A DNA stretch of 64,000 nucleotides, from contig NZ_CP067378.1 of assembly GCF_019565505.1 (NCBI RefSeq), positions 2,542,001-2,606,000 on the forward strand, written 5' to 3'. Below, piece after piece: positions 55,067 to 64,000 of the stretch (positions are counted from its first letter, which is position 1; the number at the start of each line of letters is the position of its first letter). The translations under genes were made by a program, and so were the position numbers. This DNA is from Flavobacterium davisii. Lineage in GTDB: Bacteria > Bacteroidota > Bacteroidia > Flavobacteriales > Flavobacteriaceae. The notes beneath the pieces were generated by a model. The model was given only the letters and a program-made list of their open reading frames with translations, did not search any database and was not told the DNA's origin.

Positions 55067-55902
55067 GGATGGTTGAAAATGAAGAGGAAATGAAATGATT
55101 GAATCTTCATTTTTTCTTTTAGAAATTGTCTTTTTTAATAGAAGAAATAAAAATAGCTCTTAAAAAAATCCTTCAAAAAAATATTAAATAAAAAGAGTTG
55201 TACAAAAAGTACAACTTATAAGTTAGTAGAAGTTGCAAAATTGAGGTAATTTGTAGTGGCTTTTATTCATTTTTATAAATAAAACCTTGTTTAGTATTTA
55301 ATAGTTCTTAAAATAAAAACTTAGAAGAAGAACAAAAACTTCCAAAAAAGAATCATATTAAAGAAAAGTCAAAAAGATAAGTTGACATTGCATAAGTTCT
55401 TTTAAATAAAAAAAGTTTCTTTGGTTTTAAATGTATTGATTCTAATGTAAAATAATGGTGAAAAAAACATTAATTTTTTAAAAATAAAATTAAAATAATA
55501 AAAAATATGTTAATTTAGTTAGTATTTTTAGTTTGTAATAATTAAGATGGCAAAGTATGAGTGAAAAATAAAATAAATGATTTAGATAATTCCTTCCTTT
55601 AAACGAATTATCTTACTAAAAAATGGGGTCATAATTTAGAAATCATAATCTTACGATCATGTAAGATAGACATTTTGATAATTTAATTTTTTAGTTTATT
55701 ACGGGTATCGTAGGTTATTCTTAACCTTACATAGAAGGTAAAAGTGTCTATTGTAAATCAATATAGCTTTTAATGATATCTTTTTAAAATTTTAAAATAA
55801 TTGATTTTTTGTATTTTAAAAAGATAATAGTTTTAAATAGTGTAATATGTAAAAACATATTTATAAAACCTTATTCTAAAGTTTAAAATAAAAATTTAAT
55901 AT
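55067..55902. other. 836-base gene-free leader region of the adhesin
   Basis: Very AT-rich and without a supported gene, but with several inverted repeats: AGTTGTAC-AAAAA-GTACAACT (55196-55216), ATCTTAC/GTAAGAT (55648-55667), and TAGACA (55667-55672) against TGTCTA (55745-55750). Its size and structure suggest a long regulatory leader for the adhesin gene, but no motif of a known riboswitch is recognised. Confidence 0.4.
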
Positions 55903-58900
55903 ATGGTCGAAAAAATACCAAAAACATTTGGACATAAAGTTAGAAATTTAATTTTTCTAATGAGTTTTATTATGTCATTTTTTTTACCCGTTGAAAAATC
56001 ATATTCGCAACGCGGATATAGTTTTCAGAAAAAGGGTTTTTTGAAGAGTTTAATTGTTGAAAATCAAAATATTAATTTAAAAACAAGGAAACCTCTATTA
56101 ATACCTACTAATACTTTTGTAAATCCATTCATAGGGTTAAATTCTTTTCCTATCAACGGGATAAATAAAGATAAGTATTATGTGGATAGTAAGAAAAGAG
56201 TTCGTAGCACTTTTTTTATATTACTTGATTCAGATATTGATGGTATCGATGATAGTATTGATTTAGATGATGATAATGATGGAATATTAGACGTTGTTGA
56301 AGCGAGAACATGCGGATTACCGAGTTTTAAAATGGAAAGAATATTTTCTGATTTTGAATCAGGTGTGAATGGTGCATTGTCTACTGTTATTTCAGGAATG
56401 AGCAGTGTTGGAATTACAGGAACCTATACAAATGGTAGAAAAAAACCTAATAATTTTTCTACTAGTTTAGGTGAGATTTTACAGATGAATTCAACAGGTA
56501 CAACGAATGCTTATTCTTCTACATATCCTTCATATTCACCTGTAACACCTTCAGGAAATTATGCTGCAGCTCCGGGTTCAGGATCAAGTAATCCTTTTCC
56601 GTTAAGTTTAAATAATGCAAATAAAGTTTTTAATGCAGCTACTTTTTCAAGTACACAGTCGGGAGGACTTTATACATTAGATCCGGGAACTCCTAAAACA
56701 CCATCTTCTTTAACAACAACTGTTGATGTGAGTAGTTTTGAATTTAGAAAGAATTTAAATCAGCTTACAATATATCCTTCTTTTGTTATTGAATATGATT
56801 TTTTTCAAGCGAATGGAACTGCCGGAAATGAACCGAGGAGCATATATAAGTAATGGTGTTGCAGATAATTTATGGGCAAATACAGGTACTACTTTAAGAG
56901 GTTTTTACACCTATAGAGCAAATACCTTATTCAAGGTAGATGCAGCTCCTTTTGTTGCTTCGGGTACACAAGTAGCAGCAGGGGATAACACCATTGATAT
57001 TGCAAGTTTACCAAACAATAATAAGTGGTATCATCAAAAAGTAACATTTTCTTTGAATAGTGCCGAGAATGTATTAACAATAACATTAAACACTAGAGCC
57101 TATGATTCAAGTGGAAATCTTACGGGAACAAATTATCAAAGATCATGGACTAATAATGTGAATCTTTCAGGTAATGAAAGTTGGTTGAAAAATTTTACCG
57201 CTGGTATTTCTACCGATGGGGTAATTGATAATGTGGAAACGTATTATCTTGTTTGTGATTCAGATAATGATGGTATAGCAAATCATTTAGATTTAGATTC
57301 AGATAATGATACTTGTTCTGATGCAAATGAATATTATGATTCAGCCAATGCAGATGGAGGAGATAATGGTGTGTATGGAATAGGAAATCCTGTTGTAAAT
57401 GGAAATGGAACAATAACTACAGCATCTTATTCTGGATCTTATACAAATGTTGTTTCAGCAGGGTCGGTTTCTAGCTTAAATATAACGGCACAACCCAACG
57501 ATCAAACTATAGCTTTAGGTTCTAATGCTACTTTTGCTGCAACAGCAACAGGTGTTTCTACTGTTAAATATCAATGGCAAGAATCTCAAGACAACGGGAC
57601 TAATTGGACTAATGTTTCTAATGGGGGGTATATAGCGGTGCTACTACAGCTAGCCTTACACTTACGGCACCTCCAGTTAGCATGAATAACTATCAATACA
57701 AGTTAGTGATAAAAGAATCTAATTTTGTTTGTGGTGAAAAAGTTTCTAACGCAAAAATTTTAAAATTCACTAATGCTTTAGTAGCAAGTAATGAGGTTTT
57801 TGTAGATAAAGGAGGATCTGTATTAGGAAATGATATTTTAAACGGTGTTCCAGCTACTTTAACAACAGCTATTGTGACTCCTATTACAAACGGTCCTTTG
57901 TCTGTTGATGCGTCAGGTAATTTAACAGTTGCTCCAAAAACTGCTCCAGGGGACTTATTCTGTAGTTTATACTGTTTGTCAAATAGGAGCTGTGCCAGCA
58001 AATTGTACTACAGCTACAGCTACAGTTATTATTAATGATGTTGATAATGATGGGATATATGATTCTGTAGATTTAGATAATGACAATGACGGTATTCTCG
58101 ATACACAAGAAGGTCTATGTATCCCAGCACCTACGGGTACTTGGACTCTCATTAGTTCAACTGAAGCAACACAAAATTTAGGAAATGGCGTTGTTGTTAG
58201 AGTAAAATCATCAAAACCTGTTAGTAGTGGTTCAGGCACGGGAAATGGTTGGGCAAACGATACTTTTAATACACCATCTTTTTGGTCAAGAGCACTCTCT
58301 GTAAAACCTTCTCTATTAGGGAATATAGGTTTTGGAACAGAACTGACTGTTAGTTTTGAAGATGCTTCAGGTAATGCTATTGTTGTAAAACGTCCAGAAA
58401 TTCATTTTGATCGATTAGGAGGTAGAGATGCAGATACACCTCAAAAACAAAACAGTGCATTAATTACGCTACAAAATGGACTTACATGGGAAAAATTACC
58501 TAATGGAACCAATGACTTCTTTGCTACATCTGATGCGGTAAAAGATGGTGGTTCAGGTACCTTAGCAGCTTCTGGATGGGTAGGCGAAAGTACTCTAAAT
58601 GATGCTGATGGTACAGCTGCGGGATCACTACAACTCACTAGTAATGTGTCTTCATTTAAGATGAATTTTATTCAAGATGGTGGTTTAGGAACTGGTTTTG
58701 ACGGTATTGAAATGATTTTCTTCGCTTGTAAAGACCTAGATACAGACAACGATGGTAAACCAGATTATTTAGACCTTGATTCAGATGCAGATGGTTGTTC
58801 TGATGCTAATGAGTATTATAATACTGCAACCGCCGATGGTGGAGATGATGGAGTATATGGTACAGGTACCCCTGCAGTAAATGCTGATGGTACGGTTACA

Positions 58901-61900
58901 GCAGCGGGCTATAATGGTACAGGTTTAACTAATGTTACCACAGCAGGCTCTCTTGCTTCAATTACCACACAACCTAGCGACAAAACCATCTCTTTTGGGG
59001 CTAATGCTACTTTTACAGCAGTAGTAACCACAGGTTCTGGTACTACTAGCTATCAATGGCAAGAATCTCAAGACAACGGGACTAATTGGACCAATATTTC
59101 TAATGGGGGGTATATAGCGGTGCTACTACAGCTAGCCTTACACTTACTGCACCTCCAGTTAGCATGAATAACTATCAATACAAGTTAGTGATAAAAGAAT
59201 CTAATTTTGTTTGTGGTGAAAAAGTTTCTAACGCAAAAAAATTAAATATTACGACCACTCTTGTAGCAGTAAATGATCCAAAAATAACAGTTGCGAGTAC
59301 AAATGCTATAGTTACAGTGCCAGGGAATGTTACGACAAATGATACATTAAATGGAGTAGCGGTTACCTCAGCTAATACCAATGTAACGCCTGTTACAACG
59401 GGTCCATTAAGCGTAGATTCAGAAGGAAATATAACGGTAGCGGCCAATACTCCATCAGGAGTTTATAATGTTACATATCAGTTATGTGAAGCAAATCCAG
59501 TTACGGGGTCTAATATAACCCCTTCAAATTGTACAACAGCCATTGCTATAGTAGAAGTTAAAAACGATTTAATAGCTAAAGATGATAATTTAGGTACGAT
59601 TGCTACCTCAGCCACAGCAACTACTGCCGCAGGAAGCGTTTTAGCGAATAATGTAAACGGAGCTGATACATTAAATGGCGTTGCAGTAACCACCGCCAAC
59701 ACAGATGTAACCCCTGTTACAACAGGTTCTATTCGTATCGATGTAGATGGCAATGTAACTATCCAGCCGAGTACCCCAAGTGGTACTTACACGATTCCTT
59801 ATACAATTTGTGAAACAGGAGCCACACCAGTAAACTGTAAAACAGCCAATATAACTGTAGAAGTTAAAAACGATTTAATAGCTAAAGATGATAATTTAGG
59901 TACGATTGCTACCTCAGCCACAGCAACTACTGCTGCAGGAAGCGTTTTAGCGAATAATGGAAGCGGATTCGATACATTAAATGGCGTTGCAGTAACCACC
60001 GCCAACACAGATGTAACCCCTGTTACAACAGGTTCTATTCGTATCGATGTAGATGGTAATGTAACTATCCAGCCGAGTACCCCAAGTGGTACTTACACGA
60101 TTCCTTACACAATTTGTGAAACAGGAGCCACACCAGTAAACTGTAAAACAGCCAATATAACTGTAGAAGTTAAAAACGATTTAATAGCTAAAGATGATAA
60201 TTTAGGTACGATTGCTACCTCAGCCACAGCAACTACTGCTGCAGGAAGCGTTTTAGCGAATAATGGAAGCGGATTCGATACATTAAATGGCGTTGCAGTA
60301 ACCACCGCCAACACAGATGTAACCCCTGTTACAACAGGTTCTATTCGTATCGATGTAGATGGCAATGTAACTATCCAGCCGAGTACCCCAAGTGGTACTT
60401 ACACGATTCCTTACACAATTTGTGAAACAGGAGCCACACCAGTAAACTGTAAAACAGCCAATATAACTGTAGAAGTTAAAAACACTATTGATGCAGTAGA
60501 CGATGCCAAAGTAACTGTTGCTTCAGGAGGTAATACCCTAAATGTAACGTTAAACGATAAGTTAAACGGATCAAACGTTACGATAGGTGCAGCAGTAGGT
60601 CAAGTAAGTCTAACAGGTGTAAACGTTCCGGGAGGCTTAACACTAAATACAGATGGTACGATTACTGTAGGGTCTACCACACCAAGTGGCACATACCAAG
60701 TAGAGTATCAAATCTGTGAGAACGGAGCTAACCCAGCAAACTGCGATAGAGCCATTGCTATAGTAGAAGTTAAAAACGATTTAATAGCTAAAGATGATAA
60801 TTTAGGTACGATTGCTACCTCAACTACAGCAACTACTGCCGCAGGAAGCGTTTTAGCGAATAATGGAAACGGAGTCGATACGTTAAATGGCGTTGCAGTA
60901 ACCACCGCCAACACAGATGTAACCCCTGTTACAACAGGTTCTATTCGTATCGATGTAGATGGTAATGTAACTATCCAACCGGGTACCCCAAGTGGTACTT
61001 ACACGATTCCTTACACAATTTGTGAAACAGGAGCTGCACCAGTAAACTGTAAAACAGCCAATATAACTGTAGAAGTTAAAAACGATTTAATAGCTAAAGA
61101 TGATAATTTAGGTACGATTGCTACCTCAGCCACAGCAACTACTGCCGCAGGAAACGTTTTAGCGAATAATGGAAGCGGATTCGATACATTAAATGGCGTT
61201 GCAGTAACCACCGCCAACACAGATGTAACCCCTGTTACAACAGGTTCTATTCGTATCGATGTAGATGGTAATGTAACTATCCAACCAGGTACCCCAAGTG
61301 GTACTTACACGATTCCTTATACAATTTGTGAAACAGGAGCTGCACCAGTAAACTGTAAAACAGCCAATATAACTGTAGAAGTTAAAAACGATTTAATAGC
61401 TAAAGATGATAATTTAGGTACGATTGCTACCTCAACTACAGCAACTACTGCCGCAGGAAGCGTTTTAGCGAATAATGGAAGCGGATTCGATACATTAAAT
61501 GGCGTTGCAGTAACCACCGCCAACACAGATGTAACCCCTGTTACAACAGGTTCTATTCGTATTGATGTAGATGGTAATGTAACTATCCAACCGAGTACCC
61601 CAAGTGGTACTTACACGATTCCTTACACAATTTGTGAAACAGGAGCCACACCAGTAAACTGTAAAACAGCCAATATAACTGTAGAAGTTAAAAACACTAT
61701 TGATGCAGTAGACGATGCCAAAGTAACTGTTATTTCAGGAGGTAATACACCAAATGTAACGTTAAACGATAAGTTAAACGGATCAAACGTTACGATAGGT
61801 GCAGCAGTAGGTCAAGTAAGTCTAACAGGTGTAAACGTTCCGGGAGGCTTAACACTAAATACAGATGGTACGATTACTGTAGGGTCTACCACACCAAGTG

Positions 61901-64000
61901 GCACATACCAAGTAGAGTATCAAATCTGTGAGAACGGAGCTAACCCAGCAAACTGCGATAGAGCCATTGCTATAGTAGAAGTTAAAAACGATTTAATAGC
62001 TAAAGATGATAATTTAGGTACGATTGCTACCTCAACTACAGCAACTACTGCCGCAGGAAGCGTTTTAGCGAATAATGGAAACGGAGTCGATACGTTAAAT
62101 GGCGTTGCAGTAACCACCGCCAACACAGATGTAACCCCTGTTACAACAGGTTCTATTCGTATCGATGTAGATGGCAATGTAACTATCCAGCCGAGTACCC
62201 CAAGTGGTACTTACACGATTCCTTACACAATTTGTGAAACAGGAGCCATACCAGTAAACTGTAAAACAGCCAATATAACTGTAGAAGTTAAAAACACTAT
62301 TGATGCAGTAGACGATGCCAAAGTAACTGTTGCCTCAGGAGGTAATACCCCAAATGTAACGTTAAACGATAAGTTAAACGGATCAAACGTTACGATAGGT
62401 GCAGCAGTAGGTCAAGTAAGTCTAACAGGTGTAAACATTCCAGTAGGCTTAACATTAAATACAGATGGTACGATTACTGTAGGGTCTACCACACCAAGTG
62501 GCACATACCAAGTAGAGTATCAAATCTGTGAGAACGGAGCTAACCCAGCAAACTGCGATAGAGCCATTGCTATAGTAGAAGTTAAAAACGATTTAATAGC
62601 TAAAGATGATAATTTAGGTACGATTGCTACCTCAGCCACAGCAACTACTGCCGCAGGAAGCGTTTTAGCGAATAATGGAAGCGGATTCGATACATTAAAT
62701 GGTGTTGCTGTAACGACAGCCAACACAGATGTAACCCCTGTTACAACAGGTTCTATTCGTATCGATGTAGATGGTAATGTAACTATCCAACCGAGTACCC
62801 CAAGTGGTACTTACACGATTCCTTATACAATTTGTGAAACAGGAGCTGCACCAGTAAACTGTAAAACAGCCAATATAACTGTAGAAGTTAAAAACACTAT
62901 TGATGCAGTAGACGATGCCAAAGTAACTGTTGCTTCAGGAGGTAATACCCTAAATGTAACGTTAAACGATAAGTTAAACGGATCAAACGTTACGATAGGT
63001 GCAGCAGTAGGTCAAGTAAGTCTAACAGGTGTAAATGTTCCGAGGAGGCTTAACACTAAATACAGATGGTACGATTACTGTAGGGTCTACCACACCAAGT
63101 GGCACATACCAAGTAGAGTATCAAATCTGTGAGAACGGAGCTAACCCAGCAAACTGCGATAGAGCCATTGCTATAGTAGAAGTTAAAAACGATTTAATAG
63201 CTAAAGATGATAATTTAGGTACGATTGCTACCTCAACTACAGCAACTACTGCCGCAGGAAGCGTTTTAGCGAATAATGGAAACGGAGTCGATACGTTAAA
63301 TGGCGTTGCAGTAACCACCGCCAACACAGATGTAACCCCTGTTACAACAGGTTCTATTCGTATCGATGTAGATGGTAATGTAACTATCCAACCGAGTACC
63401 CCAAGTGGTACTTACACGATTCCTTACACAATTTGTGAAACAGGAGCCATACCAGTAAACTGTAAAACAGCCAATATAACTGTAGAAGTTAAAAACACTA
63501 TTGATGCAGTAGACGATGCCAAAGTAACTGTTGCTTCAGGAGGTAATACCCTAAATGTAACGTTAAACGATAAGTTAAACGGATCAAACGTTACGATAGG
63601 TGCAGCAGTAGGTCAAGTAAGTCTAACAGGTGTAAACGTTCCGGGAGGCTTAACACTAAATACAGATGGTACGATTACTGTAGGGTCTACCACACCAAGT
63701 GGCACATACCAAGTAGAGTATCAAATCTGTGAGAACGGAGCTAACCCAGCAAACTGCGATAGAGCCATTGCTATAGTAGAAGTTAAAAACGATTTAATAG
63801 CTAAAGATGATAATTTAGGTACGATTGCTACCTCAACTACAGCAACTACTGCCGCAGGAAGCGTTTTAGCGAATAATGGAAACGGAGTCGATACGTTAAA
63901 TGGCGTTGCAGTAACCACCGCCAACACAGATGTAACCCCTGTTACAACAGGTTCTATTCGTATCGATGTAGATGGCAATGTAACTATCCAGCCGAGTACC
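55903..64000 (+). CDS. giant repeat surface adhesin (3' end outside window, five indels)
   Basis: Starts MVEKIPKTFGHKVRNLIFLM with a signal-like helix ending KSYSQ. Domain order: a calcium-binding type-3 repeat (SDIDGIDDSIDLDDDNDGIL), a beta domain, another Asp repeat (DNDGIANHLDLDSDND), an Ig-like domain (PNDQTIALGSNATFAAT to MNNYQYKLVIKESNFVCGEK), a second Asp/beta/Ig set, then from 59563 at least 15 repeats of two types. Indels: CCGAGG for CCAGG at 56833 and 63040, one extra G after CCAGG at 57946, and G6 for G7 at 57623 and 59105. With these fixed the frame runs from 55903 past 64000, over 2690 residues so far. It is probably T9SS-exported; the sorting domain lies beyond the edge. Confidence 0.85.
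59563..64000 (+). repeat. alternating 306-bp (A) and 294-bp (B) coding repeats
   Basis: A units begin NDLIAKDDNLGTIATS and end CKTANITVEVK or the like; B units begin NTIDAVDDAKVTV and end CDRAIAIVEVK. A starts: 59563, 59869, 60175, 60775, 61081, 61387, 61987, 62587, 63188, 63788. B starts: 60481, 61693, 62293, 62893, 63494. The order is AAAB AAAB AB AB AB A, so the array changes from a four-unit to a two-unit period. Copies are nearly identical in DNA, which points to recent duplication and gene conversion. Period length is a multiple of three, so copy number can change without breaking the frame. Confidence 0.95.

Noticed and set aside
59175..63978. Recurrent minus-strand open frames in the repeat region
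   Set aside because: They are mirror images of the coding repeats, identical from unit to unit, with no start signals; shadows of the adhesin gene.
59563..64000. CRISPR-like array
   Set aside because: The repeats are 306 and 294 bases, coding, contiguous and without spacers; no cas gene is present.

Overview
The window comes from an AT-rich member of the Bacteroidota, most likely a Flavobacteriaceae (Flavobacterium/Myroides-like). The evidence is: a SusC/SusD pair, type IX secretion C-terminal domains, TAnnTTTG-type -7 promoter elements, an almost complete lack of Shine-Dalgarno sequences except a very strong one before rpsU, and the DUF3467 gene behind rpoC. Genus is an inference.

Layout. 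(1) 1-12.9 kb is a metal-handling island. It holds the end of a nos cluster (nosD, nosF, nosY), a CopD-like membrane protein, a short protein with a CNGKC motif, a YtkA/FixH-like lipoprotein, a NosA/OprC-like TonB receptor with a CxxxM motif, an MbnP-like lipoprotein and a diheme MbnH/MauG-like lipoprotein. A second CNGKC protein, a second TonB receptor and a PepSY membrane protein follow. I read this as copper acquisition and insertion for the copper enzyme N2O reductase, followed by a second metal-uptake unit. (2) 13-32.5 kb is mixed housekeeping: GH19 chitinase, lysS, a broken lipoprotein gene, lipB, rnhB, susCD, a putative porin, a cystathionine beta-synthase-like gene, DUF2851, PspC, a helix-hairpin-helix protein, acyl-CoA dehydrogenase and a Tat-exported amine oxidase. 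(3) 32.8-48.2 kb is the translation/transcription core: rpsU, a Xer-type recombinase, hpf, tRNA-Thr/Tyr/Thr, tuf, tRNA-Trp, secE, nusG, rplKAJL, rpoBC and the DUF3467 gene. (4) 48.7-64 kb holds prfC, a histidine kinase/response regulator pair, a small Pro-rich membrane protein, a T9SS-sorted surface protein, and a very large repeat adhesin running off the right edge.

Sequence quality. Many genes, including single-copy essential ones (tuf, rplA, rpoB, rpoC, prfC), are broken by single-base indels that cannot all be real. The indels fall into two classes. About 13 sit at or beside a CCWGG site (CCTGG read as CCTCGG or CCGG; CCAGG read as CCGAGG, CCAAGG or CCAG). Most of the others are homopolymers one base short, typically A8 read as A7. 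This is what uncorrected single-molecule reads of DNA modified at CCWGG would give, so it is also indirect evidence for a CCWGG methyltransferase in this organism. I annotate such genes across the indel as one CDS and note where each indel lies.

The most interesting biology is the copper island, which joins nos, OprC/NosA and MbnP/MbnH-like genes with an apparently uncharacterised CNGKC small-protein family, and the alternating 306/294-bp repeat adhesin.
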